From assembly GCA_032681305.1 (NCBI GenBank), contig CP136340.1, positions 806,001 through 870,000 of the forward strand: a DNA stretch of 64,000 nucleotides, written 5' to 3'. The notes beneath the pieces were generated by a model. The model was given only the letters and a program-made list of their open reading frames with translations. It was not told the DNA's origin and did not search any database. The position numbers were made by a program, and so were the translations under genes. Each line of letters starts with the position of its first letter. Positions within the stretch are counted from its first letter, which is position 1. Positions 50,762-59,493 of the stretch are shown here, piece by piece. Origin of the DNA: HIMB114 sp008638005. GTDB lineage: Bacteria > Pseudomonadota > Alphaproteobacteria > Pelagibacterales > Pelagibacteraceae.

Positions 50762-50797
50762 TATTTTTTTCTTGTTACAAAAGTGTAAACTAAAATT

Positions 50798-50917
50798 ATG
50801 ACCTGGTATTTATTAGGTTTACTCATGTTTGTCGTTATCAAGTGGATGTTTGCCACCCCTTATCAAAGTGAAATTGAAAGATTTGAAGATAAACATAATT
50901 GGACAACTTTTGGGTGA
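50798..50917 (+). CDS. 39-residue single-pass membrane protein
   Basis: ATG at 50798 to TGA at 50915-50917. The N-terminal half is one hydrophobic helix, MTWYLLGLLMFVVIKWMF; the second half is charged, IERFEDKHNW. The charge pattern suggests the charged tail stays in the cytoplasm. It lies in an otherwise empty gap of over 200 nt. No ribosome site is obvious. Confidence 0.45.
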   Translation: MTWYLLGLLMFVVIKWMFATPYQSEIERFEDKHNWTTFG

Positions 50918-50974
50918 CTCAAGTTGAATAGGTATTTTCATAATTCTTTTTTTGTATTATAACAAAATTTTGTT

Positions 50975-51574
50975 ATGAAAATTGGATCATTACGAGAGCT
51001 CAAAGATATTAAAGAAAACATATCCTTTAATCTTGAAACACCCATTAGTGAAATTGCAGCGGTCATCAAAGACAAAAGTATTGGAGCTGTTCCTATTATT
51101 GACGATCAAAATAAACTGATCGGCATTGTATCGGAGCGAGATATTGTGACTAAAATGGTAGTTGAAGCAAGAGATGCAGATTTAACGACGGCACAAGAAA
51201 TTATGACGAAAGAAATTATTAGTGCTAATTTAGATGATGATCTTGAGCAAACCATTGGGATTATGAAAAGTAAAAATATTAGACATATGCCAGTTACGGA
51301 TTCTGATGGAAAATTAACGGACTTTTTTTCTATTCGTGACTTTTTAAATGCTGAAATTAAATCTAATCAACAAGTGTCCCAGAAACATAAAAATGTGGTG
51401 AAGTATCAAATCACAGCATCAGTCTTGCTCGTGATTGCAACGTTCGCTGGTGTTTTTTTTGATTATTTTGATAAGAAAAATATCATCATGATTTTATCAG
51501 TTGTCTTTTTAATTATAGGCATGACGGCAGTGATGACTATAAGAACCACACGTGATAAATCAGACGATTATTAA
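50975..51574 (+). CDS. Tandem CBS-domain protein with C-terminal membrane hairpin
   Basis: Residues 15 to 130 are two CBS domains: SIGAVPIIDDQNKLIGIVSERDI and NIRHMPVTDSDGKLTDFFSIRD, each with the GxVPVxD type ligand pocket. They usually bind adenosine nucleotides. Residues 145-190 form two membrane helices (VLLVIATFAGVFFDYF and IMILSVVFLIIGMTAV). A CBS pair with a membrane anchor suggests an energy-sensing protein at the membrane. Four nt upstream of a small membrane protein gene. Confidence 0.85.
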   Translation: MKIGSLRELKDIKENISFNLETPISEIAAVIKDKSIGAVPIIDDQNKLIGIVSERDIVTKMVVEARDADLTTAQEIMTKEIISANLDDDLEQTIGIMKSKNIRHMPVTDSDGKLTDFFSIRDFLNAEIKSNQQVSQKHKNVVKYQITASVLLVIATFAGVFFDYFDKKNIIMILSVVFLIIGMTAVMTIRTTRDKSDDY

Positions 51575-51578
51575 TTAA

Positions 51579-51797
51579 ATGATAAAAAATTTAATCCATA
51601 GCATAAAAAAAGCAGATACAACCGATCACTATCAAATGATGATTGTTCTTGCTGTTTTGCAAATGCCAGTTTTTTTTCCAGGCTTTTTACAAAGTTTGAT
51701 CGCAAAGATTTATATGGGCGTTATTGCCGTTCTTGCACTTACTAATGTCACTTTGTTTTTTATTAAGTATTACAAAGAAAAAAAACAATCTCGTTAA
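51579..51797 (+). CDS. Small two-helix membrane protein, linked to CBS gene
   Basis: A 72-residue product with hydrophobic segments VLAVLQMPVFFPGFLQSL and YMGVIAVLALTNVTLFF. The ATG is 4 nt past the CBS stop. It may be a partner for the CBS membrane protein. Unknown family. Confidence 0.6.
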   Translation: MIKNLIHSIKKADTTDHYQMMIVLAVLQMPVFFPGFLQSLIAKIYMGVIAVLALTNVTLFFIKYYKEKKQSR

Positions 51798-51826
51798 CCT
51801 TTAACAATTTTTTTTACTACTTGAGT

Positions 51827-52567
51827 CTAGGCGTGCGATAGAGTTTGTAGCCACAGGTTATCAATGCTACGTAACTGTGAAGGATCAAGATCTTTTTCAA
51901 TCTCCCAATACCTTCCAGATGGAGCCATGTAAGATAAGGCTTTTTCTTTTGCTAAAGCTTGTTCCATAGACTTGGTATTAATCTTGGTATTTTTTTGATG
52001 GTTCGTTTTGGCTAACAAGTCTTGATCTAAAAAGGTTGTGATTGGAATTTTTGGAAACAACAGTCTTGATCGTGGTTGTTCGGATAAATTAAAAACTTCG
52101 CAGTGATTAGATTTTGCAAAAGCTAAAAATCTTGCTGATTTGGCTTCTAACGATTGAAGGGTTACATCTTTTCTCAAAGGATCAGCATGACCCGTTCCAT
52201 AAAAATGAGTTTGTCCTTCTTTTTGATTTGGATAAATCATATCACAACCAAGATAAGCAATCACATCAGGTTTTAAGGCTCCAAGAGCCCAATAGCCTGC
52301 AGTAAAACTCATGGTTCCCCCTGCATAAATAAATCCACCAAATGAATTTTGTTCAGGAACATATTGTTTAGCTGAAATGAGTTTATTAGAATCAAAGCCT
52401 TGGGGCTGATTTAGTTTAGGAAAATCTTCTGGAAAAATAATGTAATCCCAATCTTTTCTCAAACGCCAAGCATTGTTAATGGCAATGGTATTTGTAATTT
52501 GAGAGAAATCCACAGATTGAATTCTTAAAGCATCGGGAGCGCTGCCAACAATCAGTACACTTTTCAT
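51827..52567 (-). CDS. Rossmann-fold hypothetical (possible MptE-like/sialyltransferase-like) protein
   Basis: A 246-residue soluble protein. MKSVLIVGSAPDALR at the start forms a Rossmann-type strand-loop, followed by AINNAWRL, DYIIFPEDFP and AYLGCDMIYP, a pattern seen in MptE-like or DUF115-type proteins and some glycosyltransferases. The C-terminal half contains HFYGTGHADPLR. The start ATG at 52567 is chosen because it places the GSAP motif normally; an ATG at 52603 would add 12 residues. Function unknown; possibly a glycan transferase. Confidence 0.55.
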   Translation of the reverse strand: MKSVLIVGSAPDALRIQSVDFSQITNTIAINNAWRLRKDWDYIIFPEDFPKLNQPQGFDSNKLISAKQYVPEQNSFGGFIYAGGTMSFTAGYWALGALKPDVIAYLGCDMIYPNQKEGQTHFYGTGHADPLRKDVTLQSLEAKSARFLAFAKSNHCEVFNLSEQPRSRLLFPKIPITTFLDQDLLAKTNHQKNTKINTKSMEQALAKEKALSYMAPSGRYWEIEKDLDPSQLRSIDNLWLQTLSHA

Positions 52568-52619
52568 AAAAGTCGTTCGTTTCTTTGTAATATTATTATA
52601 CAATAAAATTTAAATTTTC

Positions 52620-52859
52620 ATGGAAAAATTAAAACCAAAACCTTACCAAATGTGGGCCTGGGCATCGACGTCGATGATTATGACCGGTGCGATCATGGCT
52701 GCTTTTGGTTTTTACCCCTATTACATTTATTTTTTCTTTCTAGGAAATACATCCCTTGCACTGGTGAGCTGGAAATGGAATGAAAAATCTCTCATCTTTT
52801 TAAATAGTGGCATTGCCATTATTTATTTGATTGGCATGATTAATTATCATTTTGGATGA
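52620..52859 (+). CDS. Small membrane protein, 79 residues
   Basis: Three hydrophobic stretches (about 12-30, 33-49, 56-76). The ATG at 52620 starts a two-gene unit, overlapping the following gene by ATGA. Unknown family. Confidence 0.6.
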   Translation: MEKLKPKPYQMWAWASTSMIMTGAIMAAFGFYPYYIYFFFLGNTSLALVSWKWNEKSLIFLNSGIAIIYLIGMINYHFG

Positions 52860-53083
52860 ACAAAGAAAACGCCTCTAAACTTTGGAAACGTATTCAACAA
52901 GCAGGCGATGAGCTACAAGGAAAACTTCCAGATCACCCTAATCACCCAAAAGGCAGAAACCGTTATGCGCATGTGGCCCTTTGTGTGAAGAATAAATTTA
53001 AACTAAGTTACAAGGATATTCCTGATACTCTTTATGATGATGTGCTAAAGTATATTAATGAGCTTGTTGCAAATCCAGAGTAA
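52856..53083 (+). CDS. Small soluble conserved-looking protein, 75 residues
   Basis: ATGA overlap with the small membrane gene. Sequence features: KLWKRIQQAGDELQGKLPDHPNHPKGRNRYAHVAL read as residues 8-42, helical with a Pro-His-rich turn (PDHPNHPKGRN), and a C-terminal helical part. It precedes the YczE-like gene by 9 nt. Not recognised. Confidence 0.62.
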   Translation: MNKENASKLWKRIQQAGDELQGKLPDHPNHPKGRNRYAHVALCVKNKFKLSYKDIPDTLYDDVLKYINELVANPE

Positions 53084-53092
53084 AGTTTTTTA

Positions 53093-53746
53093 ATGTTTGA
53101 AATTTTTAAAATCAAAAACATCCCACAAAAAAGCTGGAGTTCAGATAAACCTCTTAATTTTAAACCAAAAATTTCAACCTTCTTTTTTCTTTGTCTAGGA
53201 CTAGCGATCTTTGGACTGGGTGAAGGATTGTTGTTAGTTTCAACCACTGGGAATTCACCGTGGTCCGTTCTTGCAGAAGGGATTACTAAAATTACGGGTA
53301 TTACCATTGGAACTTCAACATTTCTTGTCAGTGTTGGTGTCTTGTCATTTTGGATTTTTTTAAAACAAAAGCCTGGCATTGGAACGATTATGAATATTAT
53401 CATTATTGCAGGTGTGATTGATTTAACCCTTAACTTTATTGATCCACCAACATCCAGTGTTTCAAAATACATCTTAGCTATAGTTTCCGTTTTACTGGTT
53501 GGACTTGGAAGTGGAATTTATTTAGTTGCAAACTTAGGACCTGGGCCCAGAGATGGACTTATGACAGGGCTTACTCAAGTAACAGGTTTTCCAATTGCCT
53601 ATGTTCGAGCTTCAATTGAAATTAGTGTAGTTATCATCGGTTGGTATTTAGGTGGAACCGTTGGAATGGGAACCCTCATCTTTGCCTTTGGAATAGGTCC
53701 TGCTGTGGCTTCAGGTTTATTTGTTGTAGATCATATTTCAAAGTAA
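53093..53746 (+). CDS. YczE/YitT-like membrane protein
   Basis: A 217-residue protein with five to six helices. Repeated motifs LGLAIFGLGEGLLLVSTTGNSPWSVL and VGLGSGIYLVANLGPGPRDGLMTGL, read in two parts, are the repeated GxG...PW/PGPRDGL pattern of YczE/YitT-like membrane proteins. Function poorly known. Confidence 0.82.
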   Translation: MFEIFKIKNIPQKSWSSDKPLNFKPKISTFFFLCLGLAIFGLGEGLLLVSTTGNSPWSVLAEGITKITGITIGTSTFLVSVGVLSFWIFLKQKPGIGTIMNIIIIAGVIDLTLNFIDPPTSSVSKYILAIVSVLLVGLGSGIYLVANLGPGPRDGLMTGLTQVTGFPIAYVRASIEISVVIIGWYLGGTVGMGTLIFAFGIGPAVASGLFVVDHISK

Positions 53747-53803
53747 TATTAAGCAATAAATAAGTTTCATATTTCTTTAATATAACTAGGTTATTATTTA
53801 TAA

Positions 53804-55213
53804 GTGAAATCATTCAAAGAAAACGTTGATTTATATGTTGACCGAGCATCAAAAGATGCAGGTATCAGTAGTGATTTAATAGAACACATTAAATCCACTC
53901 ACTCCTTATTAAAAGTGAATGTTGGAGTTAATATCGATGGAGTTTTAAAAAACTTCACAGGTTGGAGAGCCGTTCACTCAGAACATATTCTTCCAACCAA
54001 AGGAGGAATTAGATACTCGCCTAATGTCAATCAAAATGAAACGGAAGCCTTAGCAGCATTGATGACTTATAAATGTGCTTTAGTGGATGTTCCTTTTGGA
54101 GGTGCGAAAGGGGGACTTAGAATTGATCCAAAATTATATACCGAGGAACAATTAAGAATGATTACAAGATTTTTTGCAACGAAAATGATTAACAAAGAAT
54201 TTTTGGCACCTTCGTTAAATGTTCCCGCACCCGATATGGGAACAGGGGAAAGAGAAATGGATTGGATTGTTGATCTTTACAAAACATTAGAGCCAAATGA
54301 CATTAATTATAGAGGTTGTGTGACTGGAAAGTCTGTGGAGAGCGGAGGGATTCGAGGAAGAGCAGAAGCGACAGGTCGCGGGGTTCAAGAGGTGATTAGA
54401 GAATTTTTCAGGCACCCAGATTTAATTCAACAATATAAGCTTAAACCTGAATTAGAAAATAATAGTATTGTGATTCAAGGCTTTGGAAATGTAGGTTTGC
54501 ATCTTGCGAGAACTTTATATGAAAGAGACAATGCTAAGATTATTGGAATTGGTGAATATAACGGATATTTATATAATCCAAAGGGTATCGATATCAAAAA
54601 ACTCATTGATTACAAAACTCAAAACAAATCTATTAATTGTAAAGAACTTGGTACATTTAAACAAAACGCTGAAGAAGTTTTGGAACTTGATTGTGATATT
54701 TTAGTTCCAGCTGCCATGGAAAATGTCATTAATATGCAAAATGTTGAAAAGATCAAAGCTTCCGTAATTTTCGAAGCTGCTAATGGTCCGGTCTCTTATG
54801 ATGCCGATGAATATTTGTATCAAAAAGGGGTTAAAATTATTCCTGATATTTACGTCAATGCAGGGGGAGTGGTGGTGAGTTATTTTGAGTGGATCAAAAA
54901 CTTACAGCATATGCGATTTGGACGATTAGAAAAAAGGTATCAAGAACATAAAATGGAACAACTGCTTGAAATCCTTGAAGCTCAACAAGGTTTTAAAATC
55001 ACAGATCATCAAAAACATATGCTCACCCAAGGTGCCGATGAGTTAGATTTGACCTTTTCAGGGCTAGAAGATTCGATGAGAAATTCATTTAATCAAATAC
55101 GAAATATTCAAAAACAAAACCATCAATCCTTTAGAGATTGCGCTTATCAGCTAGCGTTAAATAAAATTAAAAAATACTATACGGATAGATACGTCCGTGT
55201 ATCAAGGTATTAA
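53804..55213 (+). CDS. Glu/Leu/Phe/Val dehydrogenase (glutamate dehydrogenase)
   Basis: A 469-residue enzyme that links glutamate and 2-oxoglutarate plus ammonia. The start is GTG at 53804. Motifs: HILPTKGGIRYSP, ALMTYKCALVDVPFGGAKGG (active-site Lys), PAPDMGTGEREMDWI, and the Rossmann loop QGFGNVGLHLA. The coenzyme motif ends in Gly-Asn-Val-Gly. It is somewhat longer than small GDHs with a C-terminal extension RNIQKQNHQSFRDCAYQLAL. It provides ammonium assimilation or catabolism and fits with the amino-acid transporter nearby. Confidence 0.9.
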   Translation: MKSFKENVDLYVDRASKDAGISSDLIEHIKSTHSLLKVNVGVNIDGVLKNFTGWRAVHSEHILPTKGGIRYSPNVNQNETEALAALMTYKCALVDVPFGGAKGGLRIDPKLYTEEQLRMITRFFATKMINKEFLAPSLNVPAPDMGTGEREMDWIVDLYKTLEPNDINYRGCVTGKSVESGGIRGRAEATGRGVQEVIREFFRHPDLIQQYKLKPELENNSIVIQGFGNVGLHLARTLYERDNAKIIGIGEYNGYLYNPKGIDIKKLIDYKTQNKSINCKELGTFKQNAEEVLELDCDILVPAAMENVINMQNVEKIKASVIFEAANGPVSYDADEYLYQKGVKIIPDIYVNAGGVVVSYFEWIKNLQHMRFGRLEKRYQEHKMEQLLEILEAQQGFKITDHQKHMLTQGADELDLTFSGLEDSMRNSFNQIRNIQKQNHQSFRDCAYQLALNKIKKYYTDRYVRVSRY

Positions 55214-55245
55214 TCAAAACCTTAATTAATTAACTTTTAACAGAA

Positions 55246-55356
55246 TTAAGCTTTTTTAGCTTTGGGGACAATTTCAGTGTGTTTTGTGTCTTTATTTTTT
55301 TTATCACAGCATTTTTTCATGATTTGAGCTGCAGCGACACCGCTTAAAAACGTCAA
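55246..55356 (-). CDS. Possible 36-residue peptide downstream of the alternative oxidase gene
   Basis: On the minus strand a frame from TTG 55356 to 55246 encodes a small amphipathic start (TFLSGVAAAQIM), a CC pair (KKCCDKKNK) and a Lys-rich end (IVPKAKKA). It is 12 nt after the oxidase stop. No ribosome site can be seen, so this may be an artefact. Confidence 0.3.
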   Translation of the reverse strand: MTFLSGVAAAQIMKKCCDKKNKDTKHTEIVPKAKKA

Positions 55357-55367
55357 GCTTAATTTTT

Positions 55368-56024
55368 TTAAGAATTTGTTTTATTTAGCGTTGCTTGTTG
55401 CTCTTCGTTTGGATCAGATTTGTTATTTAAAATGTTTGCATAAGAGTGATTAACATCACGGTGCCCGGCTTCATCTTCTCTTACTTTTAATACCACATCC
55501 CTTAATGTTGCGTGAAGGGGAAGGTTATAATAATCGATAGCAATCTTTGGCGCAGGTTCATTTTTAATTTTACCACTGTCAATTTCGTTTAAAAATTCAG
55601 TATAACTATATACCGCTTCCTCTTCAAAATAACCGACAATTCGGTGTGCGGTTCTTTTTGAGATAATATAAATAAGTAAATACATTAAAATAAAGATGAA
55701 CTGAGCGACTAAAATCACGACTCGTTCAATGGCTGTGGGTTTTGCAATATTGACAAAAATCATCAGATGCATTCTTTCATTTTCAGCTTCATCTAAAAGC
55801 GTCTTAATCCAACCCTTGTCATCTTCGATTTTTCTAATTGATTTTAAATGCGTTAACATTCCAGCAACCATTCCAGGAACAGCAGCCACCGTCTCAAGCA
55901 CTACTGCGCGGTGTCCATACCTTTTTTTAAAGAAAGTATCGGCAACAAATCTTAAAAACTTAGTAAAGCCAAATGCAATTCGGTCACTAATATTTTCAGG
56001 TTTATGATGACTCTCTAAATTCAT
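55368..56024 (-). CDS. aox: Alternative oxidase (AOX), di-iron ubiquinol oxidase
   Basis: A 218-residue membrane-bound enzyme that oxidises ubiquinol with oxygen, without pumping protons, and so bypasses the cytochrome chain. Di-iron ligands are visible: LETVAAVPGM (Glu44), ENERMHL (Glu83, His86), YFEEEAVYSYTE (Glu135 region) and REDEAGHRDVNH (Glu185, His188). It is shorter than plant AOX and lacks the N-terminal transit part, as bacterial forms do. The stop is 144 nt before the convergent GDH end; the start is divergent from rmuC across a 183-nt gap. Confidence 0.92.
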   Translation of the reverse strand: MNLESHHKPENISDRIAFGFTKFLRFVADTFFKKRYGHRAVVLETVAAVPGMVAGMLTHLKSIRKIEDDKGWIKTLLDEAENERMHLMIFVNIAKPTAIERVVILVAQFIFILMYLLIYIISKRTAHRIVGYFEEEAVYSYTEFLNEIDSGKIKNEPAPKIAIDYYNLPLHATLRDVVLKVREDEAGHRDVNHSYANILNNKSDPNEEQQATLNKTNS

Positions 56025-56207
56025 AGGGTAAATATAGTGTATTATTTAAATTTTTAAACTCATTTGAATTATTTATTTCTACCCAGTTAAAGAAAAAGGG
56101 TTTTATGATTAAGAATCATGCTATTAAAGTTTTGTTAGTTAACATTGTATTGGGAAGCTAATGGTTAGAGTTCTTTAATTATATTTCCTTACATGTGCTG
56201 AATTAAA

Positions 56208-57119
56208 ATGATGGAAATTGTACTTTATATTACCTGTGGAGCTGTTGTTGGATTTATCCTGTTTTCGGTTTTAAAGAAAAAAGATGGGGGAGAGGATTCA
56301 TCCGTTTTAAGTTCCCAGCTGAGTGAACTCTCACGTAGATTTACCGTTCTAGAGGAAGCCGCAAAGAATATGGGGACGATGCAGTCTTCCATTGATACGA
56401 CCTTTAAAAGCTTTCAGAATATGCTTGATGATAAGCAAGAACGAGGTACATTTTCTGAAGTCGAGTTAGAGAAATTGTTACGGGATCGGTTACCCGCTTC
56501 ATACTTAAAATTTCAAGAAACTTTGAGCAATGGAAGGCGAGTGGATTGTTTAATTGATTTTGGAGATGCTAACTCTAGGATTGGTATTGATAGTAAGTTT
56601 GTCCTTGATAATTTTAAAGTCTTTAAATCATCAGAATCTGAAGAAGAAATTAAAAAGTATAAAAAACTCTTTGAAGAAGATGTAATGAAGAATGTTAAAA
56701 AAATATCCTCGGATTATATTATTGCAGGAGAAACCGCACCACATGCCATTATGTTTGTGAGATCTGAAAGCGTTTACAGATCCATTCAAGACAGCGAAAA
56801 TGATTTGATGGGAAAAGCACGTGAAAAGAATGTATTAATCGTATCTCCATCTTATTTGTGGGGTTTACTCAATACTCTGCGTGTTTTTTTAAAAGATAGT
56901 GAGATGAATAAAAAAGCTCAAATGATTATTAAAGAAATTGGTTTAATTGGAAAAGATATAGGACGCTTAGCGGAGAGAACCGCTGATATTGAAAAGCGTT
57001 TTAATTTGGTGACTGAGCAATTTAGGAATGTCAAAGTTTCAGCAGATAAAATTCAAAGTCGAGCTGAAAAGATTCAAGATTTAGAAGGCGTTAAAGTCGA
57101 GGAGATAGATAAATCATGA
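56208..57119 (+). CDS. rmuC: DNA recombination protein RmuC homologue
   Basis: A 303-residue protein with an N-terminal anchoring helix (about 3-22), a coiled-coil part (33-75), and the RmuC nuclease-like domain with RRVDCLIDFGD, GIDSKFVLDNF and VLIVSPSYLWGLL. RmuC is linked to limiting inverted-repeat recombination. It is shorter than the usual 400-500 residues because the coiled-coil region is short. The stop overlaps the exonuclease start by 4 nt. Met1 or Met2 may be the start. Confidence 0.9.
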   Translation: MMEIVLYITCGAVVGFILFSVLKKKDGGEDSSVLSSQLSELSRRFTVLEEAAKNMGTMQSSIDTTFKSFQNMLDDKQERGTFSEVELEKLLRDRLPASYLKFQETLSNGRRVDCLIDFGDANSRIGIDSKFVLDNFKVFKSSESEEEIKKYKKLFEEDVMKNVKKISSDYIIAGETAPHAIMFVRSESVYRSIQDSENDLMGKAREKNVLIVSPSYLWGLLNTLRVFLKDSEMNKKAQMIIKEIGLIGKDIGRLAERTADIEKRFNLVTEQFRNVKVSADKIQSRAEKIQDLEGVKVEEIDKS

Positions 57120-58537
57120 ATTATGTTTTTTATGACTTTGAGACCACGGGAAGGTCTTCAACTTGGGATCAGATTATTCAAGTTGGAGCTGTTCTTGTTA
57201 ATGATACCTTTGACATTTTAGATAGATTTGAAGCAAGGTGTTCATTAAAGCCAGGTACCGTTCCTGAACCAGGTGCGCTACTCGTAAATAAAACAACGCC
57301 TGATATGTTAAAGAAAACAAACCTTTCACATTTTGGGATGGTGCAACTCATGAAAGAGACTTTTGAGAAATGGTCTCCTGCCATGTTTATTGGTTATAAT
57401 AGTTTAAGCTTTGATGAAGAATTTTTAAGGAAAACTTTTTTTAAATCATTAACCGAAGTTTATTTAACTAATACCAATGGCAATAAGCGAGGTGATGTTT
57501 TAGGTTTAGTTCGAAGTGCACATCTTTATTATCCGGATTGCTTGAAAACTCCCATTTCAGAAAAAGGAAACGCAGTTTTTAAATTAGATCAAATTGCATC
57601 GATGAATGGAATTTCACATGACAATGCCCATGATGCCATGGGAGATGTTTTGGCAACGCTTGGAATGGCAAAAATTATTGCGGATAAAGCTCCAAGTGTT
57701 TGGAAAGCAAGTTTAATGACGATGAGCAAACAAGATGTTGGAAACATTGTTCAAAGTGAAAAATTGTTTTGTATCAATGAATATTTTTATGGGAAAGCAA
57801 GACCCTTTGTCGTGTCATTTGTTTGTAATCACCCCGTTTATAATTGGCCTCAGTGCTTTGATTTAAAGAACGATCCTGAAGATTATTTTAATATGGATAT
57901 GTCGGTTCTTAAAGAAGCGTTAAAGAAAAGTCCAAAGATTGTAAGGAGTGTAAAAGATAACAAACATCCCATCATCATGAATCCAAATTATGCGGTGAAT
58001 TTTGAAACCTATAAACAAATTGGAATTACGAAGTTAAATGAAAGATCTGAAAAAATTAAAAATAATGCAGATTTTGGAAAGAAAGTTTCAGCCATTTTAC
58101 AAGAAGAAGCTCAAGAAAAACAAGATTTAGATAGCCAACTTGATGTTCAAGCGGAAGAGTCGATTTATTCAGGTGGTTTTCCAGATGATAAAACCAAGAT
58201 GGCTTTAAAAGAATTTCAAAAAGCTGAATGGAAAGACAGATTAGTCATTGCTGATAAAATGAAAGATGAGCGTTATAATTATTTTGCAAAACGTTTGATG
58301 TATGAAGAAGCTCCAGATTTAATGCCAAAGGATTTATATAATGAAATACATCGTGGAATTGCAAAAAGGATTTTAAGTACCAATGATGAAAAATGGAACA
58401 CGATTCCAAAAGCTTATAATGAACTTGATTCTCTTCGGGCTAAATATGAAGAGGATGGGGATAATGAACGTCTTGCGATTACAAATGATATCAACAACTT
58501 TCTTGAAGAAATTGAGAAAAAATATCAGGACGCTTAG
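57116..58537 (+). CDS. sbcB: Exodeoxyribonuclease I
   Basis: A 473-residue 3'-to-5' single-strand DNA exonuclease. The DEDD exonuclease has FYDFETTGRSSTWDQIIQVGA (first Asp/Glu), FIGYNSLSFDEEFLR (second Asp), and HDNAHDAMGDVLAT (His and Asp), in the N-terminal 190 residues; the C-terminal ExoI extension follows (residues 220-470). RmuC and ExoI are often found with functions in recombination. The start overlaps rmuC by ATGA. Confidence 0.93.
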   Translation: MNYVFYDFETTGRSSTWDQIIQVGAVLVNDTFDILDRFEARCSLKPGTVPEPGALLVNKTTPDMLKKTNLSHFGMVQLMKETFEKWSPAMFIGYNSLSFDEEFLRKTFFKSLTEVYLTNTNGNKRGDVLGLVRSAHLYYPDCLKTPISEKGNAVFKLDQIASMNGISHDNAHDAMGDVLATLGMAKIIADKAPSVWKASLMTMSKQDVGNIVQSEKLFCINEYFYGKARPFVVSFVCNHPVYNWPQCFDLKNDPEDYFNMDMSVLKEALKKSPKIVRSVKDNKHPIIMNPNYAVNFETYKQIGITKLNERSEKIKNNADFGKKVSAILQEEAQEKQDLDSQLDVQAEESIYSGGFPDDKTKMALKEFQKAEWKDRLVIADKMKDERYNYFAKRLMYEEAPDLMPKDLYNEIHRGIAKRILSTNDEKWNTIPKAYNELDSLRAKYEEDGDNERLAITNDINNFLEEIEKKYQDA

Positions 58538-58592
58538 TTGACACTTAAAAGTTAATGCTTACATTTCTTTTAAATACTAAAGGAGATTCATA

Positions 58593-58916
58593 ATGCCTGC
58601 ATTAAAAGTTACAGACGAAAATTTTGACTCAACGATTGATAATAAGGAAAAACCTGTTCTTATTAAATTTGGAGCAGAATGGTGCGGTCCTTGCAAGATG
58701 GTTGGACCGATTTTAGATGAATTATCTGAAGAAATGTCAGATCAAATTGTGATCGGTGATCATGATATCGATCATTCACCCAACGCCCCTACTAAGTTTG
58801 GAGTAAGAGGTGTCCCTACTATGCTTTTATTTAAAGCTGGTGAAGTTGTAGATTCAAAAGTTGGAGCGGCTTCTAAAGAAGATATTAAGACTTGGATTAA
58901 TTCAAAAGTTGGTTAA
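58593..58916 (+). CDS. trxA: Thioredoxin
   Basis: A 107-residue thioredoxin with FGAEWCGPCKMV (Cys31, Cys34), the buried Asp27-like position as Ala/Glu and the cis-Pro in RGVPTMLLF. It reduces disulfides and serves as hydrogen donor. Strong ribosome site AAAGGAG before ATG 58593. A bidirectional terminator follows. Confidence 0.95.
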   Translation: MPALKVTDENFDSTIDNKEKPVLIKFGAEWCGPCKMVGPILDELSEEMSDQIVIGDHDIDHSPNAPTKFGVRGVPTMLLFKAGEVVDSKVGAASKEDIKTWINSKVG

Positions 58917-58924
58917 TCTTTTTT

Positions 58925-58956
58925 AAACTAGGAACTAGAATTGGTTCCTAGTTTTT
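58925..58956. terminator. Bidirectional terminator between trxA and the histidine phosphatase gene
   Basis: Perfect 11-bp stem (58925-58935 with 58944-58954), 8-nt loop, with T-run on the plus strand to 58956 and a T-run on the minus strand from the A-tract and upstream T-stretch. The minus-strand gene's stop codon lies inside the stem. Confidence 0.85.
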
Positions 58957-59493
58957 AAGTCGGTATTTCGCTAGAATATTTAAATCTTTATCCGTTAAAA
59001 CCATTTCACCTTCACCTGCACCGTATCCAAGGTGAGCTGAAACTATAACATAGTGACTGCACAATAATAAGTTACCATCACCATTCCAATTTTTAATATA
59101 GGCTTGAAGCTGTTTTTTTTGTTTTGAAGCATTCCCTGAATGTTCAAAGCTAAAAGTAGAATTGAGAGCTGAAAACGTTTTAAACTCTCCAAAAAACTGA
59201 CAAGTCTCCATCGCTCTAAACCATTGTGAGCTTAAAGCATGTTTAATTTCAACTTTGTTTTTTTTAAATAATCTTGAATATTTTCGCCCCTGTTTAATTC
59301 CAAATGAACCTAGATTTCTTTGTGTGCTTCTCACTCTAACATCAAAGTTATCTGGATCACCCCCGCCTGGTGCCGAGAAGTGTCTTAGCCATAAAATTTT
59401 GTCATTTCCTTTTAATAAATCAAAAAACTTTTTTTCTTCATCTGCAGAGACTGAGTTACATAGAATTAAAAAGAGGACTAAAAACTTTTTCAT
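58948..59493 (-). CDS. Exported histidine phosphatase family protein
   Basis: A 181-residue protein with a signal peptide (residues 1-17). Motifs: ILWLRHFSAPGGGDPD (Arg-His of the RHG-type start), SSQWFRAMET (second Arg) and LLCSHYVIVSAH (second His). The phosphohistidine mechanism should work, though the RHG is RHF. It may be a periplasmic phosphatase for phosphorus gain. It overlaps folC by 4 nt and its stop is in the terminator. Confidence 0.82.
   Translation of the reverse strand: MKKFLVLFLILCNSVSADEEKKFFDLLKGNDKILWLRHFSAPGGGDPDNFDVRVRSTQRNLGSFGIKQGRKYSRLFKKNKVEIKHALSSQWFRAMETCQFFGEFKTFSALNSTFSFEHSGNASKQKKQLQAYIKNWNGDGNLLLCSHYVIVSAHLGYGAGEGEMVLTDKDLNILAKYRLKN

Noticed and set aside
53032..53472. 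Antisense frame of 146 codons over the YczE-like gene
   Set aside because: Plus-strand product has clear membrane-family motifs; the antisense frame has no motif and is a mirror of it.
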